DNA from: an uncultured Opitutaceae bacterium
GTDB taxonomy: Bacteria > Verrucomicrobiota > Verrucomicrobiia > Opitutales > Opitutaceae
NCBI GenBank assembly: GCA_937958045.1
Contig: CALFXL010000073.1
Span: forward strand, 1 to 48,229
Direction: 5' to 3'
Length of the DNA: 48,229 nucleotides
Position numbers and translations under genes: made by a program. The notes beneath the pieces were generated by a model, which made no database searches, was not told where the DNA came from, and saw only the letters and a program-made list of their open reading frames with translations. Below, one piece after another: positions 1-7,818 of this stretch (positions are counted from its first letter, which is position 1; each line of letters opens with the position of its first letter).

Positions 1-101
1 TCGTGAATGAGGTGCGTGCCGATGAGCAACTGCGTCTGGCCGTTGGCCAGCTTGCGGACCGTGTGGGCGTCCCAGACTTTTTGAAACAGTGATTTGGCCA
101 T
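1..101 (-). CDS. leuC: 3-isopropylmalate dehydratase large subunit, N-terminal fragment
   Basis: Only the first 33 codons are present; the frame runs off the window edge. The protein begins MAKSLFQKVWDAHTV and continues RKLANGQTQLLIGTHLIHE, which is the conserved N-terminus of LeuC, including the conserved Leu-Ile-Gly and His-Leu-Ile-His-Glu stretch. LeuC with LeuD isomerises 2-isopropylmalate to 3-isopropylmalate in leucine synthesis and carries a 4Fe-4S cluster; the cluster cysteines would lie outside the window. The gene is divergent from a LysR regulator, a common arrangement for a regulator and its target. No strong Shine-Dalgarno sequence is visible before the ATG. Confidence 0.9.
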   Translation of the reverse strand, partial: MAKSLFQKVWDAHTVRKLANGQTQLLIGTHLIH

Positions 102-193
102 GAGGAAAAGAGAGAGCGGGTGCGGAAAAAAGAGTCGTTGAACGTGCCCGAAACGGGGTCCGGGCGTCAAGGATTCGGCCAGATAATACCGCA

Positions 194-208
194 CCGTTGC
201 CTTAACGG
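194..208. promoter_or_regulatory. Inverted repeat between leuC and the LysR gene, candidate LysR-type operator
   Basis: The sequence CCGTT-GCCTT-AACGG is a 5-bp inverted repeat with a 5-nt spacer. It contains the T-N11-A type dyad often bound by LysR regulators and is flanked by two AATACC direct repeats (185-190 and 211-216). It lies 24 nt before the LysR gene and 92 nt before leuC. Function is inferred from position and symmetry only. Confidence 0.4.
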
Positions 209-229
209 AAAATACCTGTTTCGTCGCCT

Positions 230-1159
230 GTGATGCCTCGCGAGTATCAATTTCCTTACGAACTTCGCCATCTCGTCTATTTCCTTGAGGTCGCCCGTCA
301 GCTGCATTTCCGCAAGGCCGCCGAGGCGCTCGCCGTCGCGCAACCCGCGCTCAGTCGCCAAATCGCGCAGCTCGAGGCCGTCGTGGGCGCGGAGTTGTTT
401 GTGCGCTCGCGTCGCCGCGTGGAACTCACGCCAGCCGGTCGCGCTTTCGCCAAACGTATCGAGCCCGTCCTGCGTTCGCTCGCCGCCGCCGGTCGCGAGG
501 TGCAGGCGCTCACGCGCGGCGAAGAGGGTCATGTGCGCGTCGCCTTCACCGGTCTCGCGATGGCGACGGTGCTGCCGGGCATCCTGCGCGAATTCAGCCG
601 ACGTTTTCCCGGCATCCGCCTCGAGCTCAACGAATCGCCGTCCACCGCGCAGCTCGTCGCGCTCCAGGCCGGCGAGCTCGGTTGCGGTTTTCTTCATCCT
701 GGCTCCACGCCGACGCCGGGCATCCGCACTCGCCTGCTCCTGCGCGAGCGCAACGGCATTCTCCTCCCCGCAGGCCATCCGCTCGCAAAAAAAGAAAAAA
801 GTCCGCTCAAGCTTCAGCAACTCGCGGACACGCCTTTCGTGCTCTTCCCGCGCTCGCACAATCCGAGTTTCTACGACCGCGTGCTCAGCGCTTGCGCCAA
901 CGCCGGACTCACGCCGCGCATCGCCGAAGAAATTTGGCCGCGCGCCAACGGCATCGGTCTCGTCCGTGCCGGTCTTGGCGCCACGTTTATCACCCCGTCG
1001 GAGGCGAAAAACTTGCCCGGCGATGTCGTTTTCCGTCCGCTTGCCGGTCCCGCGCCCGAGAGTAGTTTGGTCATCGGCTGGCGCCAACCGCCCGCGCCGG
1101 AGCCTGCGTTGGCGGCCTTTCTAGCGGTTGCCAGCGAAACCGTTGCGACACTCGCCTGA
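230..1159 (+). CDS. LysR family transcriptional regulator
   Basis: A 309-residue protein of typical LysR size. Residues about 10-70 form the winged helix-turn-helix, with the family hallmark FRKAAEALAVAQPALSRQIA followed by LE and LFVRSRRRVELTPAG. The rest matches the periplasmic-binding-protein-like effector domain, with VRVAFTG near residue 100. The frame opens GTG-ATG (230 and 233); the ATG at 233 is equally possible and changes the product by one residue. The gene is divergent from leuC, so it may control leucine synthesis genes, but the co-inducer cannot be read from the sequence. Confidence 0.93.
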   Translation: MMPREYQFPYELRHLVYFLEVARQLHFRKAAEALAVAQPALSRQIAQLEAVVGAELFVRSRRRVELTPAGRAFAKRIEPVLRSLAAAGREVQALTRGEEGHVRVAFTGLAMATVLPGILREFSRRFPGIRLELNESPSTAQLVALQAGELGCGFLHPGSTPTPGIRTRLLLRERNGILLPAGHPLAKKEKSPLKLQQLADTPFVLFPRSHNPSFYDRVLSACANAGLTPRIAEEIWPRANGIGLVRAGLGATFITPSEAKNLPGDVVFRPLAGPAPESSLVIGWRQPPAPEPALAAFLAVASETVATLA

Positions 1160-1254
1160 GCCCGCCGCTGTCCCGCTGCCGCAATCCGCGCCCAAGAATA
1201 ACTTGCAGGGTTTGGGTTGAAGTCCGCGTTCAATGCTCAACCGTCTTTCGTTTC

Positions 1255-2370
1255 ATGCGCCGCTCACGACTCCTTCTTGCCGCCGCGATTCTCGCACTCG
1301 GGATCGCCGGCTGCCGCAAACCTGAGATCACTGTTTATACCGCGCCCAAGGATACTCCTTCGGCGGTCCCCGCGCATGCCGCCGTTTCGACCAACGCCGC
1401 TCACACCGCGCCGCCCGCCATCCGCTGGCAGCTTCCCGCCGGCTGGCAGGATCAAGGCACGACCGGTTCGCGCCTCGGCAACATCCTCGTCACCGGTCCC
1501 GATAATCAACGCGCGGAGATGACGGTGACACGTTTCGAGGGCGATGGCGGCGGCGAACTCGCCAACGTCAACCGCTGGCGCAACCAGCTTCAACTTCCGC
1601 CGATCGATGAAGACGAACTCGGCCAGATCCTCCGCCACGTCGATCTGCCCGCGGGTCACGTTCACCAAGTCGATCTCGTGAGCGATGCACCGATTTCCGG
1701 CGGTGCGCACAAAACCCGCACGCTCGTCGCTTGGCTGCCGCAGCAGGAGGTCACGTGGTTCTTCAAACTCACCGGCGACGATCCGCTGGTCGACTCGCAA
1801 CGCGACGCATTCGCCGCGTTCCTGCGTTCGGTGGAGTTCTTCGCGTCGTCCGCTTCTTCGCTTCCGGCCGATCACCCGCCGATCACGGGGGCCCCCGACG
1901 TATCCACTCCGCCAATACAACCTTCGGGCAATTCGATGGCCGGCGCCGCGCTTCCCGCGGGCACCGTCACGGAATCCAGCGCGCTCGTGTGGACGGCGCC
2001 GTCTTCCTGGACGGCGAAACCGCTCGGCCCGGTGCGCAAAGGCAGCTTCGCCGTTGGCACGGCGGATCTTTCCATCACCGCTTTCCCCGGCGCGACCGGC
2101 GGCTTGCTCGCCAACATCAATCGCTGGCGCGGCGAGGTGCAGCTCGCCCCCATCGGCGAAGCCGACATCGCCACGAACACGCAGACGATCACGCATGGCG
2201 CGTTCACATTTACCGTCGTCGATCTCGAAGGATCTTCGCGTCGTACGCTCGGCGCGATCCTGCCCTACGGCGCCGACACCTATTTCTTCAAACTCACCGG
2301 CGAAAACGCGGCCGTCGCCGCCGCCAAGGATGAGTTCCTCGCTTTCCTCGCCACCGTGAAAACCCGCTGA
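1255..2370 (+). CDS. Predicted lipoprotein with two copies of an unrecognised domain, upstream of resB
   Basis: A 371-residue protein with a lipoprotein signal: arginine-rich start, hydrophobic stretch and the lipobox IAGC with Cys20. I do not recognise the domain. The mature part contains two related halves, about residues 55-195 and 245-371. Each has a Trp-rich start (IRWQLPAGW and LVWTAPSSW), then ANVNRWRNQLQLPPI or ANINRWRGEVQLAPI, and ends with TWFFKLTGDD or TYFFKLTGEN and a short helical tail. A Pro/Ser-rich linker separates them. Only 3 nt separate the stop from resB, so it is probably co-transcribed with the cytochrome c maturation genes. A link to that pathway is inferred from position only. 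Confidence 0.85.
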   Translation: MRRSRLLLAAAILALGIAGCRKPEITVYTAPKDTPSAVPAHAAVSTNAAHTAPPAIRWQLPAGWQDQGTTGSRLGNILVTGPDNQRAEMTVTRFEGDGGGELANVNRWRNQLQLPPIDEDELGQILRHVDLPAGHVHQVDLVSDAPISGGAHKTRTLVAWLPQQEVTWFFKLTGDDPLVDSQRDAFAAFLRSVEFFASSASSLPADHPPITGAPDVSTPPIQPSGNSMAGAALPAGTVTESSALVWTAPSSWTAKPLGPVRKGSFAVGTADLSITAFPGATGGLLANINRWRGEVQLAPIGEADIATNTQTITHGAFTFTVVDLEGSSRRTLGAILPYGADTYFFKLTGENAAVAAAKDEFLAFLATVKTR

Positions 2371-2373
2371 GTC

Positions 2374-3516
2374 ATGCGCCCTCTCTGGAAAAAACTCCTC
2401 CACTTCTTCTCGTCGCTTCGGCTCACGGTTGTCCTTCTCGCGCTCTCGATCGTGCTCGTGTTCCTGGCCACGCTCGACCAGGTCGACATCGGCATCTACG
2501 GCGTGCAGGAAAAATGGTTCCGCTCTTTCGTTGTCGTTCACTTCATCGGCAAGATCGGCTTTCTGTTTCCCGGCGGCTACACGCTGGGATTCTTCCTATT
2601 GATCAATCTCGTGGCCGCGCATGCCACGCGCTTTAAGCTCACGCGAAAAAAACTCGGCCTCTTTCTCACGCACTTCGGCCTCATTCTTCTGCTGCTCGGC
2701 GAATTTTTCACCGGACTCTGGCAGGAAGATTTTCAGATGCGCATCGACGAGGGGCAGACGAAAAACTACTCCGAGAGTTTCCGCCACAACGAGCTCGCGG
2801 TGATCGATGCAACCAACCCCGAGTTCGACCGCGTCACCGCGATCCCCGAGGAAATCGTCGCGACGCAACGCGTCATCCATCACGCCTCGCTCCCCTTCCG
2901 CATCGAGGTGCGCGCCTATTATCCGCACGCGGCCATGCAGTTTGCCGAGCAGGCGACGTCGCCCGCGCCTTCGCTCGCCACCGCCGGTTTCGGTCGTCGT
3001 TTCGCGGTCACGCCGTTTCCGCCGCCCAACTCCGACCTCATCAACATTCCCGCAGCGTACATCGAGTTGTTCGGCCCCGAGGGTTCGCTCGGCACGTACC
3101 TCGTCTCAGCAATGGCGCCGCAGCCTGAAACCTTCACCTACGCCGGCAAAACCTGGCAGATCGGCCTGCGCGTGCAACGCGAGTACAAGCCTTTCTCGCT
3201 GCACCTGATCGAGGTCACGCACGATGTTTATCCCGGCTCCGACATTCCAAAAAACTTCGCGAGTCTCGTGCGACTGCGCACCGCGGACGGCTCCGAAGAA
3301 CAGGAGTTCAAGATCTACATGAACAACCCGCTGCGCTTCGGCGGCTTCACGTTCTATCAATATCAAATGGACTCCGCCAACAAGAGCACCGTGCTCCAGG
3401 TCGTGCGCAACCCGTCGTGGCAGATGCCTTATGTTGCCTGCACGCTCATGGCCCTCGGCCTCTTTTGGCAATTCGGACAAAGCCTCCGCGCCTTCATCCG
3501 CAAACGCACCGCCTGA
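2374..3516 (+). CDS. resB: Cytochrome c biogenesis protein ResB (Ccs1) family
   Basis: A 380-residue membrane protein matching the ResB/Ccs1 family, which works with CcsA to deliver haem and attach it to apocytochromes c outside the cytoplasmic membrane (System II). Visible features are a first membrane segment (LTVVLLALSIVLVFLATLD), two more near residues 70-115 (FFLLINLVAAHATRFKLTRK and LGLFLTHFGLILLLLGEFFT), a long extracytoplasmic domain including the family-typical YMNNPLRFGGFTFYQYQ, and a final membrane segment near the C-terminus. The ATG follows the preceding lipoprotein stop by 3 nt, and ccsA begins 24 nt downstream, so these form one operon. It is shorter than some ResB proteins but not visibly truncated. 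Confidence 0.9.
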   Translation: MRPLWKKLLHFFSSLRLTVVLLALSIVLVFLATLDQVDIGIYGVQEKWFRSFVVVHFIGKIGFLFPGGYTLGFFLLINLVAAHATRFKLTRKKLGLFLTHFGLILLLLGEFFTGLWQEDFQMRIDEGQTKNYSESFRHNELAVIDATNPEFDRVTAIPEEIVATQRVIHHASLPFRIEVRAYYPHAAMQFAEQATSPAPSLATAGFGRRFAVTPFPPPNSDLINIPAAYIELFGPEGSLGTYLVSAMAPQPETFTYAGKTWQIGLRVQREYKPFSLHLIEVTHDVYPGSDIPKNFASLVRLRTADGSEEQEFKIYMNNPLRFGGFTFYQYQMDSANKSTVLQVVRNPSWQMPYVACTLMALGLFWQFGQSLRAFIRKRTA

Positions 3517-3540
3517 TCGACACTCCTTCGCGGTCCTCCC

Positions 3541-5526
3541 ATGAAACGTTTTTTCCCTCTCTTCGTTCTTCTCTTCGGCGTCGCTTATCTCGCCTCCGGT
3601 CTGCGCCCGACGAAACATCCCGCCGGGTTTGATCTCGATGGGTTTGGACGCCTGCCCGTGCTCCTCAACGGCCGTATCAAGCCTGCGGATACAGTCGCGC
3701 GCACCACGCTGCTCATGATCCAAGGTCGTCAGCGCGTGAGCGATCCCGAGCGAAGCGAGCCGTTCGTGAATTCGCCGATCGAGTGGCTGCTCGATGTCAT
3801 CTATCGTCCCGAACTCGCCGACACTTATCCGACCTTCAAGGTCGATCATCCCGAGCTCCTCGCGATGCTTGGCAAAAACGCCGACAACCTGAAGGTCAAC
3901 TACACCAGCACCGGCCGGAAGATCATGGCCGGGCTCGGTTTCCTGCCGTCGCGCCACAGTCGTTTTTCTTACCGCGATCTCACTCCACACTTCGACGAGA
4001 TCGAGCGCCAGACCCAGCTCGCCAGCCGCACGGAGTCGAAGGACCGCACGTCCTTTCAGCGCGCCGTTCTCGCGCTGCGCAGCAACCTCGTCACGTATCA
4101 GCGGCTCAAATACAGTTTCATCTCCGCCGACAGCCCCGATTTCTTCGCGGAGGTCTCGGCATTCTCGGAAAACATCCGCGCCAGCGCGCAGGCCGCCGCC
4201 GATCGCGAAGCCGGTCGTCCCTACGATGCCGACGCGCTCAAGCGCGCGATGGATTCGCTGCAACGCTACGAGGCGCTTTCCGAGTTCACATACGTGCGCC
4301 CGATCCCGTCCGCGAATCCCGACAATCCCACCGAATGGCGCAGCATCGGCACCGCGTTGCTCGATAGCTATTCCGTCGGCCAAGTGCCGTACGAGGTCCT
4401 CACCTACGCCGCGCTCGGCAAATCGTGGCGCGAACAAAACGCCGATCGTTTCAACGAGGGCGTGCGCGTTTACCGCATGCTGCTCGAAAAAACCGCGCCT
4501 GATTTTCTCCCCAAGACCGATCTCGAGACCCGCTTCAATCGCGCCGAGCCTTTCTACAAGAGCATGAATCTCTACATGCTCGCGTTCTTCCTCGCCGCGG
4601 CTTCGTGGCTGCGTTCGCCGGTCACGCTCGGTCGCACCGCGTTCTGGTTGATCACCCTCGCCTTCATCGCATCCACCGCCGGTTTCCTCGCGCGCATGTG
4701 GATCGGCGGTTACGCGCCCGTCACCAACCTCTACTCGTCCGCGCTCTTTGTCGGCTGGGTCGCGGGCGGTCTCTGCATCGTGCTGGAATCCATTTTCAAA
4801 AACAGCGTGGGCAGCGCCGCCGCCGGCATGATCGGTTTCGGCACGCTGCTCATCGCGCATCATCTTTCGCTCAGCGGCGACACGCTCGAAATGATGCGCG
4901 CCGTGCTCGACTCCAACTTCTGGCTCGCGACGCACGTCATCACCGTCACCGCGGGCTACGGAGCGACGTTCCTCGCGGGCTTCCTCGCCATCATCTACAT
5001 TTTCCTTGGCGTGTTCACGCCGCTGCTCTCGCGTCCGATCGATCGCAACGCTGCCGACTCCGCCACCATCGGCGTTCCGAAAGATCGCGAAACCACCGCC
5101 ACCACGCTCACGCGCATGGTCTATGGCATCGTCTGCTTCGCCACGTTCTTCAGCTTCATCGGCACCATCCTCGGCGGCATCTGGGCCGACCAATCTTGGG
5201 GACGTTTCTGGGGCTGGGATCCGAAAGAAAACGGCGCGCTCATCATCGTGCTCTGGAACGCCATCATCCTCCACGCCCGCTGGGGCGGCCTCGTGAAACA
5301 ACGCGGTCTCATGGCGCTCGCCGTCTTCGGCAACATCGTCACCGGGTGGAGTTGGTTCGGCACCAATCTCCTCGAAGTCGGCCTGCACAGCTACGGCTTC
5401 ACCGACAACGGCGCGCGCACGCTCGCGATTTTCGTCATCGTCCAGCTCGCGATCATCGCTCTCGCGCTGATCCCGCTGCATCTCTGGCGCAGCTTCGCCA
5501 ACACAAACGACCCGAAGTCGGCGTAA
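3541..5526 (+). CDS. ccsA: Cytochrome c biogenesis protein CcsA (ResC) with a long N-terminal extension
   Basis: A 661-residue membrane protein. The C-terminal ~320 residues are a CcsA/CcmF-type haem-handling domain with many membrane segments and the tryptophan-rich WGRFWGWDPKENGALI motif around residue 557. Candidate haem-ligand histidines lie in IAHHLSLSGDT, LATHVITVTAGYG and the final VGLHSYGF. CcsA passes haem to apocytochrome c together with ResB, encoded directly upstream. Residues 1-330 hold one N-terminal membrane segment and a large soluble region with helical, charged sequence before the first membrane helix of the core (MNLYMLAFFLAAASWL). Classical CcsA proteins are about 300-400 residues, so the extension is a lineage-specific addition. 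Confidence 0.9.
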   Translation: MKRFFPLFVLLFGVAYLASGLRPTKHPAGFDLDGFGRLPVLLNGRIKPADTVARTTLLMIQGRQRVSDPERSEPFVNSPIEWLLDVIYRPELADTYPTFKVDHPELLAMLGKNADNLKVNYTSTGRKIMAGLGFLPSRHSRFSYRDLTPHFDEIERQTQLASRTESKDRTSFQRAVLALRSNLVTYQRLKYSFISADSPDFFAEVSAFSENIRASAQAAADREAGRPYDADALKRAMDSLQRYEALSEFTYVRPIPSANPDNPTEWRSIGTALLDSYSVGQVPYEVLTYAALGKSWREQNADRFNEGVRVYRMLLEKTAPDFLPKTDLETRFNRAEPFYKSMNLYMLAFFLAAASWLRSPVTLGRTAFWLITLAFIASTAGFLARMWIGGYAPVTNLYSSALFVGWVAGGLCIVLESIFKNSVGSAAAGMIGFGTLLIAHHLSLSGDTLEMMRAVLDSNFWLATHVITVTAGYGATFLAGFLAIIYIFLGVFTPLLSRPIDRNAADSATIGVPKDRETTATTLTRMVYGIVCFATFFSFIGTILGGIWADQSWGRFWGWDPKENGALIIVLWNAIILHARWGGLVKQRGLMALAVFGNIVTGWSWFGTNLLEVGLHSYGFTDNGARTLAIFVIVQLAIIALALIPLHLWRSFANTNDPKSA

Positions 5527-5554
5527 TTCCGCGCAGTGCGTTCGCGTCGGGGGC

Positions 5555-5571
5555 GCCGGCCGCTGGCCGGC
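5555..5571. terminator. GC-rich hairpin between convergent ccsA and recN
   Basis: GCCGGCC-GCT-GGCCGGC forms a perfect 7-bp stem with a 3-nt loop in the 92-nt gap between two convergent genes. No T tract follows on either strand, so it is a weak terminator candidate or a repeat element. Confidence 0.3.
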
Positions 5572-5618
5572 TCCTCAGAGATGCCGGCGCTCCTCATGCA
5601 ACCCCGCGCAACCGCAGC

Positions 5619-7280
5619 TCAGCGTCCGAGCAATTCCTCCGCGTGCGCGAGCGCGCTCTTCGCCGTGCGATCGCCGAGCATGCGCGCGAGTTCACTCACG
5701 CGTGTTTTGCGGTTCTCGTGTATTGGCGTGATGGATACAACCGCGCGATCCTTCGATTGATCTTTCGTCACCACAAAATGGCTGCCGGCCTGCGCGGCGA
5801 CTTGCGGCAAGTGCGTCACGCACAGCACCTGATGCCCGCGCGCGATTTCCGCCATTTTTTCGCCGACCACTTTGCCGATTTCTCCACCCACATTGGCATC
5901 GACTTCGTCAAACACCAACACCGGCACATCGTCGAGATCCGCCAGCACGGTTTTGAGCGCGAGCATCACACGCGCGAGTTCGCCGCTCGACGCGATGCGA
6001 CTCAACGGCAACGGCGCTTCGCCGACATTCGGTGAAAACAGAAACTCGCAGCCGCAATCCCCCGCCGGTCCCGGCTCCGCGAGCGGCACGATGCGCACCT
6101 GAAAATCCGCTTTCTTGAATCCGAGTTGAGCGATGCCTTTCGCCGCGACTTTCGACAACTCCTGGGCGGCTTTCTCGCGGATCGCACGCAGCGCCTGCGC
6201 TTCTTTTTTCACATCGCGCAAAGCCTCGCCCACCGCCTTGTCCAGCCGCGCCAACGCACCCTCGATGTCGCCCTGCGCATCCAAACGGCGACGCATGTCT
6301 TCGCGCGCTTCGGCCACCGCGCGCACGTCGCCACCATATTTGCGCTTCGCTTCGAGCCACGCGTTCATGCGCGTCTGCAATTCCTCCGCCTGCTCGGGAT
6401 CGAATTGAAACTCGCTGCCCAACGCCTCGAACTCCGCGCCCAGATCGGCCAGCTCCACCGAGGCCGACGCCAGCCGGTCCGCCAGCGGTTTACTCGATGG
6501 ATCGATCTGCTCCAACTGACGCGCCTCGCGCAACAGCGCCGCCACGCGTCCCGTCGCGCCGTCCTCGCCGGTCAGTCCATTCGCAAGCGCCGCCGCGAGT
6601 TCGATCAATTCCTGCGCGCGACTTTGACGTTGAAAATCCCGCTCCAACGCCTCGATCGCGTCTTCAGTAAGTTCGAGCGCATCGAGCCGCGCGAGTTGCG
6701 ATTCGAGAAACGCGAGTTGCTCCGGCGAAAGCTGCGTCTCGCCCGCGAGCCGTTCGCGCTCCGCGATGCGCGCGCGCCACGTGTCATACTTTTCTGAATA
6801 CACGGCCCGCGCTTTCTGCGCGCGACCGAAGAGATCGAGCAACTCGAGCTGACAACTCTCCTTGAGCAAGCGCCGCGGTTCGCTCGGTCCGTGAAAATCC
6901 ACCCACACCTCGCCCAGCCGCTGAAGCGCCGTCAGCGTCGCGAGCCCGCCATTCACGGTGATCTTCGGCGCCTTTTCGCGCGGCACGCTGCGTTTGAGAA
7001 TCAAAACTCCCTCCTCGCACGGCGGCAGATCGAGTTCCGCGAGTCGCTCATCGATCGCCCGCGTATCCTTAAAAAACAACGCGGCCTCGACTTCGCACGC
7101 CGGCGCACCTTGGCGGATGATCGTCTTATCCGCGCGCTCGCCCGCGAGCAGGCTCAACGCCCCGAGCAAGATGCTCTTGCCCGCACCGGTCTCGCCGGTG
7201 ACAGCGGTGAAGCCCGCCTCAAAATCGAGCGACACTTCTTCGAGCAAAGCCAGGTTCTTGATGCGGAGCGACTGAAGCAT
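5619..7280 (-). CDS. recN: DNA repair protein RecN
   Basis: A 553-residue SMC-like ATPase, the normal RecN length. It starts MLQSLRIKNLALLEEVSLDF and has the Walker A motif GETGAGKS near residue 30. The middle consists of long charged coiled-coil helices, and the C-terminal half has FSPNVGEAPLPLSRIASSGE (signature region) and VLVFDEVDANVGG (Walker B). The ending VLCVTHLPQVAAQAGSHFVV is diagnostic. RecN holds broken DNA ends together in double-strand break repair. An in-frame extension upstream to 7397 exists, but MLQSLRIKNL at 7280 is the conserved family start. It is convergent with ccsA. Confidence 0.96.
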   Translation of the reverse strand: MLQSLRIKNLALLEEVSLDFEAGFTAVTGETGAGKSILLGALSLLAGERADKTIIRQGAPACEVEAALFFKDTRAIDERLAELDLPPCEEGVLILKRSVPREKAPKITVNGGLATLTALQRLGEVWVDFHGPSEPRRLLKESCQLELLDLFGRAQKARAVYSEKYDTWRARIAERERLAGETQLSPEQLAFLESQLARLDALELTEDAIEALERDFQRQSRAQELIELAAALANGLTGEDGATGRVAALLREARQLEQIDPSSKPLADRLASASVELADLGAEFEALGSEFQFDPEQAEELQTRMNAWLEAKRKYGGDVRAVAEAREDMRRRLDAQGDIEGALARLDKAVGEALRDVKKEAQALRAIREKAAQELSKVAAKGIAQLGFKKADFQVRIVPLAEPGPAGDCGCEFLFSPNVGEAPLPLSRIASSGELARVMLALKTVLADLDDVPVLVFDEVDANVGGEIGKVVGEKMAEIARGHQVLCVTHLPQVAAQAGSHFVVTKDQSKDRAVVSITPIHENRKTRVSELARMLGDRTAKSALAHAEELLGR

Positions 7281-7438
7281 GGACCCGATTAGGGGGACGA
7301 AAAACGGCCACATTTCAAGCGACGCGTTGCCGCGACAAACAAACGACCGCGTGCGCCCAAAACGGCGATGAAAACAGGTGAAATTTTTCTTGCCCACCCC
7401 GCCGCCCGCCGTGCTTACTCCGCGGCTCGCAAGAGAAC

Positions 7439-7515
7439 GGACCCTTAGCTCAGTTGGTTAGAGCGTTTCCTTGACATGGAAAAGGTCGATGGTTCGAGTC
7501 CATTAGGGTCCACCA
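7439..7515 (+). tRNA. tRNA-Val (anticodon GAC)
   Basis: A complete 77-nt tRNA with encoded CCA. The acceptor arms GGACCCT (7439-7445) and AGGGTCC (7505-7511) pair perfectly, with discriminator A and CCA at 7513-7515. The D loop contains AGTTGGTTAGA. The anticodon stem TTTCC/GGAAA encloses loop TTGACAT, giving anticodon GAC at 7473-7475. The T arm is GATGGTTCGAGTCCATT. GAC reads valine GUC and GUU codons. Confidence 0.95.
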
Positions 7516-7818
7516 TTCTCAGAGGCAGGGAGTTACGAAAGCCGGTTAACTTAGGGAAATGCTGCCGAGGCTGCCTTGCTTCGATCGTCGGTCTTCATGG
7601 GACTGCATCGCATCCACCATCACCTCCGTGAGCGGATGTTTGGCCAGCGCGTGTTTCCGCCGATGCGTTTAGATTTCTCGAGCGTTGCCCATGGGAAGAG
7701 CCAAGAAACTGGACGACGATCGTGCGCGGACTCGGGCTCGGATTTTCCGGGGCTCTAAGTTGCAATCCGTCGCCTTGTCTCGCTTGCCGCGGGCGGGAAA
7801 GCGCGCACGCTGCGGGCC
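7516..7818. other. 303-nt intergenic region between tRNA-Val and the peptide transporter operon
   Basis: No gene or RNA is recognised here. A 60-codon open frame at 7576-7758 has no recognisable motif. There is no tRNA-end duplication and no integrase, so nothing suggests an integration event. The region presumably holds the promoter of the downstream transporter gene, but no convincing -35/-10 pair was found. Confidence 0.5.

Noticed and set aside
3106..5481. 791-codon open frame antisense to resB/ccsA
   Set aside because: It is a shadow frame in high-GC DNA. The encoded protein is Arg/Glu/Gly-rich with no motif, and ResB and CcsA on the other strand are clearly real.
7576..7758. 60-codon plus-strand open frame in the tRNA-transporter gap
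   Set aside because: No motif, no ribosome binding site of note, and no context.
7439..7818. tRNA-Val as an integration site of a mobile element
   Set aside because: No duplicated tRNA 3' end, no integrase, no change of gene style downstream.
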